From: an uncultured Chlorobiaceae bacterium
GTDB lineage: Bacteria; Bacteroidota; Chlorobiia; Chlorobiales; Chlorobiaceae
Direction: 5' to 3'
DNA length: 64,000 nt
NCBI GenBank assembly: GCA_903851385.1
Contig: CAINOC010000006.1
Span: forward strand, 1-64,000
Under the pieces are notes generated by a model. The model saw only the letters and a program-made list of their open reading frames with translations, was not told where the DNA came from and made no database searches. A program made the translations under genes and the position numbers. This document shows, in pieces, positions 1-8,628 of the stretch (positions within the stretch are counted from its first letter, which is position 1; each line of letters begins with the position of its first letter).

Positions 1-32
1 CACTCTTTCCCTACACGACGCTCTTCCGATCT
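1..32 (+). other. Illumina sequencing adapter at contig end
   Basis: The first 32 bases equal the 3' part of the Illumina TruSeq universal adapter, ending in GCTCTTCCGATCT. This is untrimmed library sequence and not genome. Biological sequence begins at about 33, and whatever lies upstream in the organism is unknown. Confidence 0.97.
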
Positions 33-44
33 ACAAGAGGCTGA

Positions 45-269
45 ATGGACGAAAAAAACTATCAGGATGCACAGAAGGTTGTGGTTACCGATATCCGCAT
101 GCCCTTCTGGTCAATGGTTATGTTTATGGTAAAGTTGGTCTTGGCCAGTATTCCGGCACTGGTTATATTTTCAATGATTATAAGCCTTGTTATGGCAGTT
201 ATAACGATGCTGTTTGGGGCGATGTGGGGGTTTCATGGAATGTTTCATCAGGGTGGCCCCTCCTTTTAA
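45..269 (+). CDS. small hypothetical membrane protein
   Basis: A 74-residue protein with a charged N-terminus (residues 1-18), then a long hydrophobic stretch of about 45 residues (about 22-66) that could form one or two membrane helices, ending in a Gly/His/Phe-rich tail. An AAGAGG sequence lies just before the ATG. I do not recognise the family. It is followed 50 bases later by the CPXCG protein on the same strand, so the two may be co-transcribed. The gene starts only 12 bases after the adapter, so its promoter is missing and a longer upstream start cannot be excluded. Confidence 0.6.
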   Translation: MDEKNYQDAQKVVVTDIRMPFWSMVMFMVKLVLASIPALVIFSMIISLVMAVITMLFGAMWGFHGMFHQGGPSF

Positions 270-319
270 ACAATGGTTTATTACTTTTGATTTGTTGTTG
301 AACAGAAACAGAGAAATCT

Positions 320-505
320 ATGAATATTCTTGAAACCATCTCAGTGCAATGTCCAGCCTGCGGTGAAGTAATGGAACTGCAGGTGGATTGTGAGGAAGGA
401 AATCAGGAACTCAGGGAAGAGTGTCCGGTTTGTGACAAGCCCGTTACCATCGCAATAACGATCTCTGACAATGGAGTCTCATCGGTTGAAATTTTAGCTG
501 ATTAG
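320..505 (+). CDS. CPXCG-motif cysteine-rich protein
   Basis: A 61-residue protein with CPACGE near residue 11 and CPVCDK near residue 36. These form a two-knuckle, four-cysteine zinc-ribbon arrangement typical of the small 'CPXCG motif-containing cysteine-rich protein' family (Cys_rich_CPXG), whose usual length is about 60 residues. The acidic remainder matches that family. The cellular role of the family is not established; metal binding is inferred from the cysteine pairs. It lies downstream of the small membrane protein and converges with the DUF3570 gene 17 bases away. Confidence 0.8.
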   Translation: MNILETISVQCPACGEVMELQVDCEEGNQELREECPVCDKPVTIAITISDNGVSSVEILAD

Positions 506-522
506 TCTTTATGGATTGACCT

Positions 523-1704
523 TTAAAATTTCCTCGATAAACCAACCTGGATGCTTCTTGCACCAAACGGTGCCAGCCCTTTATCACCATTGCCAAACAC
601 TCTCCACTCAGCACGCTGTTCATACTCCTCATAGTTGATATCTACAAGCCAATCTTTATTTATTTGTTTGCTGACCTTCAACCCAAGGGTGATTGCACCA
701 AAAGCAGATAAACGCTGATCTTCGGAATAATAGATCGCATTTGCTGGTGGAGGAGTAGGTGTGGTCGGATCGGCTTTTTCAGCAGCACCGACAGCTACAT
801 AAAAATTCGCTTCGCTTTGACTGTAAAGTCGAAGTAAAGGGGTAACTGTCCAGCCATTTCTTAGCGGCTGAACATATTCACCCTCAAATGTATGTGCCCG
901 GATACCGAAAGTATCCGAATAATAACGGTATGAAAGCTTTGCCGTGCCATCAGTCCAGTCAAAATGATGGTTCCATCGGGTTAAAAGCGTGACATTGTTT
1001 TTCAGGGTTGGCCTGTTATCATTGAGCTTATAAGGATCAGAGAAATCCCCGTTCCCGTTAGAATACCCAACGTTGAGCTGAACAATATCACGCTTTGAAA
1101 AAATCCTTGTAATACCGAAAATTCCGGAATAGACCTTTTTTTTATAGTCGCCATATGGTGGAATAACCGGAATGACATCATCATTATTCATGCTGCCACC
1201 AAGGGTGAACGTGGTGTTTTTATCTTCCGTTGACAGGCTGCCCTGAACCGAATAGCCTCTCGAAATGTAATCGGTCTCTTTGGAATAGCTTGTTCCTATG
1301 CTCAAGGTTCCTCTTGAAAAATACCGTGTAAGCTCCACATCCACTGCCCGACGCAAATCAGTCATTTTGGTTAATCCCGATGAATGATACATGGGCGATG
1401 CGCCGGAAACCGAATCGGAAGTGTAGGTCGTTCCTATAGACCATTCACCAGCAACGGGCACTAATGCTGTCATCGAGTATGCATTGACGCCCATACGGCT
1501 TGACGATCCTGCTGACGAAGCCCCGCTTATTACACTTACCCCGTCTCCAATCTGACTGTCTTGATAATGAAGGTATTTAAAACTGACAACTCCGTTTTCC
1601 GGTGGAGCTTCAGCACTGGCAAATTGAAGTGACGGTAAACCCAACGCTGCTGTTGCTAAAGCGGTGCGAAGAACTGTTGATGTCGTCGTTGAAATCGATC
1701 CCAT
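523..1704 (-). CDS. DUF3570 family outer-membrane beta-barrel protein
   Basis: 393 residues with an N-terminal signal peptide (Ala-rich hydrophobic segment ending near residue 31). Alternating polar/hydrophobic strands then run to the end, the C-terminus being VGLSRKF with the terminal Phe typical of outer-membrane barrels. Pattern and length match DUF3570. This family is normally encoded next to a DUF4266 lipoprotein, as here: the lipoprotein gene ends 24 bases upstream on the same strand. In other bacteria the pair often sits with an ApbE-type FMN transferase and a thioredoxin-like protein; neither is seen here. Function unknown. Confidence 0.85.
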   Translation of the reverse strand: MGSISTTTSTVLRTALATAALGLPSLQFASAEAPPENGVVSFKYLHYQDSQIGDGVSVISGASSAGSSSRMGVNAYSMTALVPVAGEWSIGTTYTSDSVSGASPMYHSSGLTKMTDLRRAVDVELTRYFSRGTLSIGTSYSKETDYISRGYSVQGSLSTEDKNTTFTLGGSMNNDDVIPVIPPYGDYKKKVYSGIFGITRIFSKRDIVQLNVGYSNGNGDFSDPYKLNDNRPTLKNNVTLLTRWNHHFDWTDGTAKLSYRYYSDTFGIRAHTFEGEYVQPLRNGWTVTPLLRLYSQSEANFYVAVGAAEKADPTTPTPPPANAIYYSEDQRLSAFGAITLGLKVSKQINKDWLVDINYEEYEQRAEWRVFGNGDKGLAPFGARSIQVGLSRKF

Positions 1705-1728
1705 AGGAAATCTGTTTTGAAGTTTATA

Positions 1729-1968
1729 TCAATTACAACCGCAACCACCGCCGCCAACACCTGCTCCACCGGAAGCCCCCTCTTTGCTGCTGTATATATG
1801 TTCAGTATAAGCCTTATCAAGTTTGTCACCCTCAAAGGTCATTTCAGGTCTCGCAAGCGTCTCTTTCTCCCAAGGCTGAACAGCAGTTCCCAGCGCACAG
1901 CCCGACAAGCCAAGCATGCTCATCAACACCAAAGCATAACATGATTTTTTGATTATCTCTCTATTCAT
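1729..1968 (-). CDS. DUF4266 domain lipoprotein
   Basis: 79 residues from the ATG at 1968. The upstream in-frame extension to 2064 is unlikely because GGAG lies 8-10 bases before the 1968 start. A signal sequence ends in the lipobox LSGC (Cys24). The mature part carries the family hallmark VQPWEKETLARPEM, then IYSSKEGASGG and a terminal glycine/cysteine run with GCGCN. It is the partner of the DUF3570 barrel 24 bases downstream. The Cys-Gly tail suggests metal or thiol chemistry at the membrane surface, but that is inference. Confidence 0.88.
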   Translation of the reverse strand: MNREIIKKSCYALVLMSMLGLSGCALGTAVQPWEKETLARPEMTFEGDKLDKAYTEHIYSSKEGASGGAGVGGGGCGCN

Positions 1969-2210
1969 CGTTTTTTCTCCAATGGACTTTTTTTCTTTTG
2001 AAAAAAGATTCATCCTGTCAGCCTTTTTCTTTCCTGAATGCTGAAACCAATTTTTCTCACCCATACCCTGTATCTTAAATCCGTTCGGGCAACCCCTTAC
2101 AGCATAAAGCCTTGGGAGGCAGAACTTTCAAAATAAAATATTCCAATATGCAAAAAGATTTCTGTTGCGTACAGTATATATTTATTATTTCTTAAGATTT
2201 GCTTTCGGAA

Positions 2211-4715
2211 TTATTCGTTTGCCCCACCGAAGCTGAAGGTAAAGCTGAATCCCTGCTGTTTTTTGTTTGCAACACTGTCAACGGCATTGAATCCGTAGCC
2301 GTAATCAAGGCCGATTTGCCCGATAATAGGGAGGTAGAGCCGCAGACCAAGGCCGGCTGATTTTTTCAGGTCGCCGTAGTTTACCGACCGGGTGTTTTGC
2401 CAGAGATTGCCCGCCTCTACGAATGCCAGAGCGTAAATACTCACCGACTGTGACATGGTCAGCGGGTAGCGCAGTTCCGAGGTGAACTTGGAATAGATTT
2501 TGCCACCATAAAGTGTCGATGAAGGATCGGATGGGTAGAGATTCGATCCAAGGCTCCTGTCACCATAGCCTCTCAACGGCACGGTTGGGAGTGTTGACAT
2601 GCCACTGCCGCCCATGTAAAAGAAATCAGTGTAGGGGACGTAATCATTGTTGGTAAAGTTGCCCAGATAGCCATGCTGGGTTGAAATGTTCCAGACCAGT
2701 TGACGGGTGATCGGAAAAAACCAGCTTGAGTTTCCGATGATCTTGTAGAAATCAACCGTGCCTGGCAGTGGTCCACCGGCAAGTTCTCCCGAGATCGAGT
2801 TTTTGCTGCCTCTGCGCGGATAGATCGGGCTGTCAATACTGTTGCGTGCAATGGTTTGTGTGATCGAATACTCATCAGCCTGACTGGGAGCATTTGCCTG
2901 CGATGCATATAAACTCAACAACCCGCCGTTCGTGTGCAGGTATTTCAGTTTCCAGTTGACCGAGAAGTAGTCATCCGGCCAGCTCAGTCTTCTTCCGACC
3001 GACATGGTTGCACCATACTGATCCATAATGGTTGGAGTAACGCCATCGCTGTTGTAGATGTAGGCGGTATGGGTATCGAAGACGGAGAAGCCAACTGCGG
3101 TAGGTGTGCCGAATGCCCATGGTTCCGTAAAGGAAAGACTGAGCGTGTTGAAGTTGTCACTGCCGAACTGCCATTGAAAGCCAAGTTTCTGCCCATCGCC
3201 GTGCGGGAGCGGCTGGTATGCATCGCGATTGAAAATATCCTTCAGTGAGTAGTTGCTGAAAGTCACGCCAAGTGAGCCAACAAACCCTGTGCTGCTGTAG
3301 CCGACCGATGTGTTAAAGGTATCGGTCTGCTTTTCGATGACATTGTAGGTAAGGTCAACGGTGTTGTTTTCGGGGTTTGGCTGGATATCAGGTGTAATCT
3401 GTTCCGGGTCAAAGTAGTTGAGCATGCTCAGTTCCCTGATACTGCGTACAACGTTCTGCCGGCTGAACATATCGCCAGGAACGGTATAGAGCTCCCTGCG
3501 GATGACATGATCTTTCGTTTTGGTGTTGCCTTTGATATTGATGGTGTTCAATTGGAACGGTTCGCCTTCACGCAGAGAGATATCCAGATCGACCGAATTG
3601 GGTTTAATGACCTTTTCCTCGAGTTTTGCCTTGAAGGAGAGGTAGCCGCGATCAAGATAAAGCGAGCTGACATCGCCATTGTCCTGAGAGAAATTGAGCC
3701 TCTCCTGAATCAGTTTTGCATTATAGACATCACCTTTTTTGATTTTGAAGGTGGTATTAAGAATATCCGTTGTTGCAAAATCCTTGGTATTGCCTGTCCA
3801 GGTAATATTGCCGATATAATATTTCTGCCCTTCATCAAGATAAATGTCAAGGATAAGGCCTTTTTTGTCATCGGTATAACTGATCGAATCGCGTACTACC
3901 CGGGCATCGCGGTAGCCGTTGTTTCTGTAGAACTCGACAAGGAGGTTTTTGTCGTCGTTGAATTTGTCGGTATCGAGTTTTGGAGAGCCGAAGATTTTGC
4001 GCCACCAGGAGTTCTGATGGGTTTCATTGAACACCCCCCTCAGTTTTTTCTGATCGAAGGCCGAGTTGCCGTGGAATGTTATCTTTTCAATGGAGACCTT
4101 TGTTCCTTCAGTGATCGAAATCAGGGCATTGACATGATTTTTACCGTTGTCCTGCAGGTGAAATTCAGCTCCTGCTGTCAGATAGCCTTTTGAAGCATAG
4201 AACTTCTCAATTTTATTGACGGCTGTAAGCAGCTCCTGCTGGCTTATTCTTTTTCCGGTTACAAGACCAGCTTTGCGTCGAACCTCATCACTATCGAGTT
4301 GTTTGTTGCCTTCAAAGGTCACCTTGTCAAGAACGGGCAACTCCTTGACGCTGAAGGTCAGGGAAATGTTTTTCTGTCCCAGATCGGATTGCTGAACACT
4401 GATATCACTGAAGAGCTGGAGCTGCCAGAGGTATTGCAGAGCACCGGCGAGTTCCGGCCCTGGGATGGAAATCCGATCGTTCACTTTGAGGGGCAAACTG
4501 GCGGTTATTTCCTTTTCCTTCAGAGTCTCAAGGCCCGTGAAGGAGATTGCAGTAACGGCGTAGAGCTCTTTCTTGGCGTCGGTGCTTTGCGTCGCTACTG
4601 CAGCACTCTGTTTCTTGGCTTTGGCCGGTCTTGTTTTGGCTTCAACGGTATTTGCTATTGAGTTCAGGGCAAGAGCAAGCAAAACGAGGGTTATCAGCTT
4701 TCGCGTTTTTTTCAT
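2211..4715 (-). CDS. bamA: outer membrane protein assembly factor BamA
   Basis: 834 residues. A signal peptide ends near residue 26. A tandem of POTRA domains follows (about 50-430), recognisable by repeated 'I.F.GN' strands, and then an Omp85 barrel (about 470-834). The barrel contains the conserved loop-6 motif RGYGDRSLG near residue 713 and the GLGLRLYLP/IGLDYGYGF strands near the end. BamA folds and inserts beta-barrel proteins into the outer membrane. The last residues are FGGANE rather than a bare terminal Phe. It follows uppS by 22 bases, the arrangement common in Chlorobi and many other Gram-negatives. No skp/ompH gene follows. Confidence 0.97.
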   Translation of the reverse strand: MKKTRKLITLVLLALALNSIANTVEAKTRPAKAKKQSAAVATQSTDAKKELYAVTAISFTGLETLKEKEITASLPLKVNDRISIPGPELAGALQYLWQLQLFSDISVQQSDLGQKNISLTFSVKELPVLDKVTFEGNKQLDSDEVRRKAGLVTGKRISQQELLTAVNKIEKFYASKGYLTAGAEFHLQDNGKNHVNALISITEGTKVSIEKITFHGNSAFDQKKLRGVFNETHQNSWWRKIFGSPKLDTDKFNDDKNLLVEFYRNNGYRDARVVRDSISYTDDKKGLILDIYLDEGQKYYIGNITWTGNTKDFATTDILNTTFKIKKGDVYNAKLIQERLNFSQDNGDVSSLYLDRGYLSFKAKLEEKVIKPNSVDLDISLREGEPFQLNTINIKGNTKTKDHVIRRELYTVPGDMFSRQNVVRSIRELSMLNYFDPEQITPDIQPNPENNTVDLTYNVIEKQTDTFNTSVGYSSTGFVGSLGVTFSNYSLKDIFNRDAYQPLPHGDGQKLGFQWQFGSDNFNTLSLSFTEPWAFGTPTAVGFSVFDTHTAYIYNSDGVTPTIMDQYGATMSVGRRLSWPDDYFSVNWKLKYLHTNGGLLSLYASQANAPSQADEYSITQTIARNSIDSPIYPRRGSKNSISGELAGGPLPGTVDFYKIIGNSSWFFPITRQLVWNISTQHGYLGNFTNNDYVPYTDFFYMGGSGMSTLPTVPLRGYGDRSLGSNLYPSDPSSTLYGGKIYSKFTSELRYPLTMSQSVSIYALAFVEAGNLWQNTRSVNYGDLKKSAGLGLRLYLPIIGQIGLDYGYGFNAVDSVANKKQQGFSFTFSFGGANE

Positions 4716-4737
4716 GGAATATCAGGGAGTAATCAGG

Positions 4738-5586
4738 TTAAAGCTTTTTTGCTGGTAGATTTTTATTCTGAACTTGTTCGCTTGTCAGTCCAAACCGTCG
4801 TTCCCTTTTTTGAAATTCAAGTATGGCATCATAAAGTTTTGGTCGGCGAAAGTCAGGCCAGTAGGTCTCGGTGAAATAAATTTCGGAATATGCGCTTTGC
4901 CAGAGCATAAAATTGCTGATTCTGAACTCCCCGCTTGTACGGATCAGAAGTTCTGGATCAGGCATTGAGGCTGTAGACAGGTGTGATGAGATCAGTTGCT
5001 CGTCAATAGATTCCGGATTTATACGCCCTGCCTGTATATCAATGGCAACTGCCTTGCAAGCCTGTACAATATCCCATTGGCCACTGTAACTGAGAGCAAT
5101 ATTCAGAACAAGTTTATTGTTGTTCTTCGTCAGCTCCATGGTCTGCTGCATCGTTGAACGAACTTTATCTGGAAGTATATCCATTTCGCCTATGACATTA
5201 AGTCGGATATTGTTCTCGTGGAGTTTACGGGTTTCTCTGCCAATAACCTTGACAAGAAGCTGCATCAAAGCTGAAACCTCGTTTTTCGGCCGTTTCCAGT
5301 TTTCCGTTGAAAAGGTGAAAAGAGTGAGGTATTTGATACCGAGTTCTGCGCATGCTTCAACAATATCTCTGACTGAGTCCACACCCGCAACATGGCCTTG
5401 AATTCTTGTTTTGCCCTTCGACTTTGCCCATCGTCCATTACCATCCATAATGACTGCTATATGGAGCGGGAGTGAACACGATAATTTAAGTTCAGCTTGT
5501 ATTTGCTTATCAACAGTGGTATTGTCGGAAGAAAACCAGTGAGGATTAAAGGTTGATGAAGGGTTCATTTTTGTTGTGAGTGCCAT
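4738..5586 (-). CDS. uppS: isoprenyl transferase (undecaprenyl diphosphate synthase)
   Basis: 282 residues. The cis-prenyltransferase signature IMDGNGRWAKSKG places the catalytic Asp at residue 48. Conserved TLFTFSTENWKRP and the C-terminal block DPELLIRTSGEFRISNF, then SEIYFTETYWPDF, are present. The enzyme makes the C55 lipid carrier used for peptidoglycan and LPS sugars. The first roughly 40 residues are an extension beyond the usual family start; an internal Met at residue 7 is an alternative. Co-directional with bamA. Confidence 0.96.
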   Translation of the reverse strand: MALTTKMNPSSTFNPHWFSSDNTTVDKQIQAELKLSCSLPLHIAVIMDGNGRWAKSKGKTRIQGHVAGVDSVRDIVEACAELGIKYLTLFTFSTENWKRPKNEVSALMQLLVKVIGRETRKLHENNIRLNVIGEMDILPDKVRSTMQQTMELTKNNNKLVLNIALSYSGQWDIVQACKAVAIDIQAGRINPESIDEQLISSHLSTASMPDPELLIRTSGEFRISNFMLWQSAYSEIYFTETYWPDFRRPKLYDAILEFQKRERRFGLTSEQVQNKNLPAKKL

Positions 5587-5676
5587 AAATCTTTTTTACT
5601 CCTTATCGCTTGACAGGCAGTCATGAACAATATCATACCATACACTGATTTTCTCTGGAGCCTAAAATTGCTTGAA

Positions 5677-5705
5677 TTGAATAATATGCAGTTATTTGCT
5701 ATTAT
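5677..5705 (+). promoter_or_regulatory. candidate sigma-70 promoter for gatA leader
   Basis: TTGAAT at 5677-5682 and TATTAT at 5700-5705 are separated by 17 bases, which is ideal sigma-70 geometry. Transcription would begin near 5712, upstream of the hairpin at 5728 and of gatA. A second possible -35, TTGACA, lies at 5610-5615 with TATCAT at 5631 (15-base spacer). Pattern-based only. Confidence 0.4.
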
Positions 5706-5727
5706 ACAAACTTTACTCATAATGAGA

Positions 5728-5754
5728 GCCTGTAATGCCTACAGGCATTTTTTT
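5728..5754 (+). terminator. orphan intrinsic terminator or attenuator ahead of gatA
   Basis: GCCTGTA (5728-5734) pairs perfectly with TACAGGC (5740-5746) across a five-base loop and is followed by a run of Ts. No plus-strand gene lies upstream (uppS is on the minus strand), so the hairpin would end either a short RNA or the leader of gatA, whose start is about 60 bases downstream. The rest of 5587-5815 holds no convincing gene. Confidence 0.6.
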
Positions 5755-5815
5755 CTTGGAATTCATGAAATATCAGGGCACTGTGCCTTTTCTGTTAAAA
5801 TAATTCACAATAGAC

Positions 5816-7243
5816 GTGCAATTAAGTAGTTACGAGGATTTACGCTCCAGGTTACTCTCTAAAAAGATAACCTGTGAAGAGGTCGTACGTTTTTATCTGG
5901 AACGTATAGATCGCTATCAGGATGATAATATTTATATAACAGTCTTTCATGATCAGGCTCTGGAACGAGCCAGGAGCCTTGACCGGAAACTCAGTGCAGG
6001 GGAAAGCGTTGGACGACTTTTCGGAATGCCGATGGCAATAAAGGATAATATTGCCATGAAAGGGGGACGGCTAACCTGTGCGTCTAAAATTCTTGGAAAT
6101 TACGAAAGCGTCTATGATGCAACAGCTGTAATCAGGCTTGAGGAAGAAAACGCTATTTTTCTCGGAAAAACTAATATGGATGAGTTTGCCATGGGCAGCT
6201 CGAATGAAAATTCGGCATTTGGCAATGTTCCTAACCCTTTTGATAAAAACAGGGTGCCTGGCGGCAGTTCAGGTGGTTCAGCTGCAGCGGTGGCCAATGG
6301 ACTTGCCATGGTGGCTCTTGGTTCGGACACGGGAGGGTCAGTACGGCAGCCAGCAGGGTTCTGTGATATTGTAGGCTTGAAACCTACCTACGGCAGGATT
6401 TCGCGATTCGGGCTTGTGGCGTTTGCGTCATCATTTGATCAGATCGGTGTGCTTGCACGAAACTGCGATGATGCTGCACTGGTGCTTGAGGTTATGGCTG
6501 GCAAGGACGGCCATGATGCAACCTCTTCGTATCATGCCGTTGCCGATTACTCTTCGGAAATGGCGAGTGTTTCGGTAGAAGGATTGAAAATCGGTGTGCC
6601 AAAAGAGTATTTCCCCGACTCCCTTAATCCGGATGTTGCCCGAATGGTGAAGGGGAAGCTTCATGAACTTCGCGATCAGGGTGCTGAACTTGTTGATATA
6701 CACCTTCCCAACAGCGAATATGCGATAGCGGCCTATTATATTCTTGTTACAGCTGAGGCCTCTTCCAACCTTGCGCGGTTTGATGGTGCCCGGTATGGGT
6801 TCCGTTCTGAACATTCGGAAGACCTTTCTTCCATGTATGTGAATTCTCGGAGTGAAGGGTTCGGCAAAGAGGTTAAGCGCAGGATTATGCTCGGCACGTA
6901 TGTGCTTTCTGCCGGGTATTATGACACCTATTATAAAAAAGCACAGCAGGTAAGAAGGGTATTTCAGGATAGGTATCGTGAAGCTCTTGAAAAGGTCGAT
7001 GTCATAGCCGGTCCAACTTCACCGTTTCCACCCTTCGGTATTGGCGACAAGACGGAAAATCCTCTTGAGATGTATCTCGCTGATGTGTTTACCGTTCCGG
7101 CAAGTATAGTCGGTATGCCGGCTGTGAGTGTGCCTCTTGGTTTTGACAGCCTCAATCTTCCTGTAGGAATGCACCTGATCTGTAATTTTTTTGAGGAAGG
7201 AAAGCTGCTTGGTATTGCAAAAAAAATGCAGCACTCTTTATAA
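5816..7243 (+). CDS. gatA: Asp/Glu-tRNA(Asn/Gln) amidotransferase subunit A
   Basis: 475 residues of the amidase-signature family, close to the usual GatA length. The Ser-cisSer-Lys triad is visible as K76 (MAIKDN), S151 in GGSSGGS and S175 in [13 protein letters not shown]. GatA releases ammonia from glutamine, which GatCAB uses to convert Glu-tRNA(Gln) or Asp-tRNA(Asn); gltX in this window would supply the mischarged substrate. The start is GTG with no obvious Shine-Dalgarno. gatB and gatC are not in the window. Confidence 0.96.
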   Translation: MQLSSYEDLRSRLLSKKITCEEVVRFYLERIDRYQDDNIYITVFHDQALERARSLDRKLSAGESVGRLFGMPMAIKDNIAMKGGRLTCASKILGNYESVYDATAVIRLEEENAIFLGKTNMDEFAMGSSNENSAFGNVPNPFDKNRVPGGSSGGSAAAVANGLAMVALGSDTGGSVRQPAGFCDIVGLKPTYGRISRFGLVAFASSFDQIGVLARNCDDAALVLEVMAGKDGHDATSSYHAVADYSSEMASVSVEGLKIGVPKEYFPDSLNPDVARMVKGKLHELRDQGAELVDIHLPNSEYAIAAYYILVTAEASSNLARFDGARYGFRSEHSEDLSSMYVNSRSEGFGKEVKRRIMLGTYVLSAGYYDTYYKKAQQVRRVFQDRYREALEKVDVIAGPTSPFPPFGIGDKTENPLEMYLADVFTVPASIVGMPAVSVPLGFDSLNLPVGMHLICNFFEEGKLLGIAKKMQHSL

Positions 7244-7290
7244 AAGTCGAGGGGAGTCCATAACAACCATTAATTATAATATTCTTTACT

Positions 7291-8190
7291 ATGAGTGTAT
7301 TAGTAAACAAGGATACCCGTCTGCTAGTGCAGGGGATAACCGGAGCGGAAGGGACCTTTCATACTTCCCAGATTCTCGAATATGGAACCAATGTAGTTGC
7401 CGGAGTGACTCCCGGAAAAGGTGATATACTTTATCATGGCAACGAAAAAGACAAGTTCTGCCGGCCAGTTCCCGTGTTCAACACCGTAAGGGAAGCTGTG
7501 CAGAAAGCCGAAGCCAATGCGACTGTTATTTTTGTTCCTGCCTTTTTTGCCGCTGATGCCATTATGGAGGCTGCCGATGCCGGATTGAAGGTGATTATCT
7601 GTATTACTGAGGGTATTCCTGTGAACGATATGATGAAGGCGTATGCTTTTGTCAAGGAGAAGGGAGCTGTTCTTGTCGGTCCGAACTGTCCTGGTGTGAT
7701 TACCCCTGGTGAGGCTAAAGTCGGTATTATGCCTGGTTTTATCCATAAAAAAGGCTCTATCGGTGTTGTTTCCCGCAGTGGCACCCTGACCTATGAAGCG
7801 GTACATCAGCTGACACAGGTCGGTCTTGGTCAGTCAACCTGCATCGGTATTGGAGGGGATCCGATTATCGGCACCCGCTTTATTGATGCTATCAAGCTCT
7901 TTGCTGAAGATGATGAGACCGAAGGGCTTATTATGATCGGTGAAATTGGTGGAAGCGCAGAAGAAGAGGCCGCAGAGTATATTCAAAAATATTTCAAGAA
8001 ACCGGTTGTCGGATTTATTGCCGGTCGTACTGCTCCTCCCGGTCGCAGAATGGGTCATGCAGGAGCCATTGTATCTGGAGGTAAAGGAACCGCTGATGAC
8101 AAGATAAAAGCAATGGAAGCCGCAGGCATTCACGTCGTTGATAGCCCTGCTGATTTAGGTGAAGCCATGATCAAGGCACTCGGCAGGTAA
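7291..8190 (+). CDS. sucD: succinyl-CoA ligase (ADP-forming) alpha subunit
   Basis: 299 residues, the standard length. A CoA-binding Rossmann N-terminus ([18 protein letters not shown]), [11 protein letters not shown], and the phosphohistidine region [10 protein letters not shown] with His near residue 256 are present. It interconverts succinate and succinyl-CoA with phosphorylation of ADP; in green sulfur bacteria it runs in the reductive TCA cycle for CO2 fixation. The beta subunit gene (sucC) is not adjacent, so the heterotetramer must be assembled from separate loci. A strong terminator follows at 8229. Confidence 0.97.
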   Translation: MSVLVNKDTRLLVQGITGAEGTFHTSQILEYGTNVVAGVTPGKGDILYHGNEKDKFCRPVPVFNTVREAVQKAEANATVIFVPAFFAADAIMEAADAGLKVIICITEGIPVNDMMKAYAFVKEKGAVLVGPNCPGVITPGEAKVGIMPGFIHKKGSIGVVSRSGTLTYEAVHQLTQVGLGQSTCIGIGGDPIIGTRFIDAIKLFAEDDETEGLIMIGEIGGSAEEEAAEYIQKYFKKPVVGFIAGRTAPPGRRMGHAGAIVSGGKGTADDKIKAMEAAGIHVVDSPADLGEAMIKALGR

Positions 8191-8228
8191 TTTCCTCCGG
8201 CAGAGTCTGATCAGCATTCGTAGATAGT

Positions 8229-8266
8229 AAACGACAAAGGCGCATGGAAATGCGCCTTTGTCGTTT
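8229..8266 (+). terminator. strong hairpin terminator after sucD (possibly bidirectional)
   Basis: A perfect 16-bp stem (8229-8244 with 8251-8266) around a six-base loop TGGAAA. The stem ends in AAA/TTT, so it could also serve the minus-strand HTH gene that ends at 8350. Confidence 0.8.
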
Positions 8267-8349
8267 GTGGTTCTCCGTTAGGAAAGCTTGTTTTTGATCC
8301 AAAGGATATTGACCGGGAAATGAAGTCAGCGTAGTACCGCTATACCTTT

Positions 8350-8628
8350 TCAGTCGATCACTTCCAATAACCGCTTGGCGGCTCCACCGGGCTTTTTTAC
8401 CCCCTGCTCCCATTGCTGAACAGTCGTTTTGCCAATCCCGAGCATCAAAGCAAAAACAGGCTGGCTAAGATGGTTTTTTGTCCGAATGCGGCGGATATCC
8501 TCAGGCCGAAAAGCCTTTGCTTCTGGCAAACAAAGCGATTCTACAGTATGCATTGTTACTTCGTCCATCGCTCCGACCTCAAAAAGGTCTTTGGCCATTT
8601 CATGGGCTATATCAAGAATCTTGCTCAT
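8350..8628 (-). CDS. XRE-family helix-turn-helix regulator (antitoxin-like)
   Basis: 92 residues from the ATG at 8628, which has a good GGAGG 10 bases upstream; the longer in-frame extension to 8811 lies inside the neighbouring gene and is rejected. The C-terminal half carries an HTH (SQPVFALMLGIGKTTVQQWEQG) of the YiaG/HigA type, with VKKPGGAAKRLLEVI after it. It begins 17 bases before the end of the DUF1016 gene, so translation is coupled. Small HTH proteins with this layout commonly autoregulate or act as antitoxins; here the partner would be DUF1016. That role is inference. Confidence 0.75.
   Translation of the reverse strand: MSKILDIAHEMAKDLFEVGAMDEVTMHTVESLCLPEAKAFRPEDIRRIRTKNHLSQPVFALMLGIGKTTVQQWEQGVKKPGGAAKRLLEVID

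Noticed and set aside
3507-4193. 228-codon plus-strand frame opposite bamA
   Set aside because: It is antisense to the POTRA region of a clear bamA gene, has a Phe/Ile-rich composition typical of reverse-complement shadows and no family likeness.
5623-5829. 68-codon frame between uppS and gatA
   Set aside because: It crosses the terminator hairpin and overlaps the gatA start; composition is that of A+T-rich spacer.
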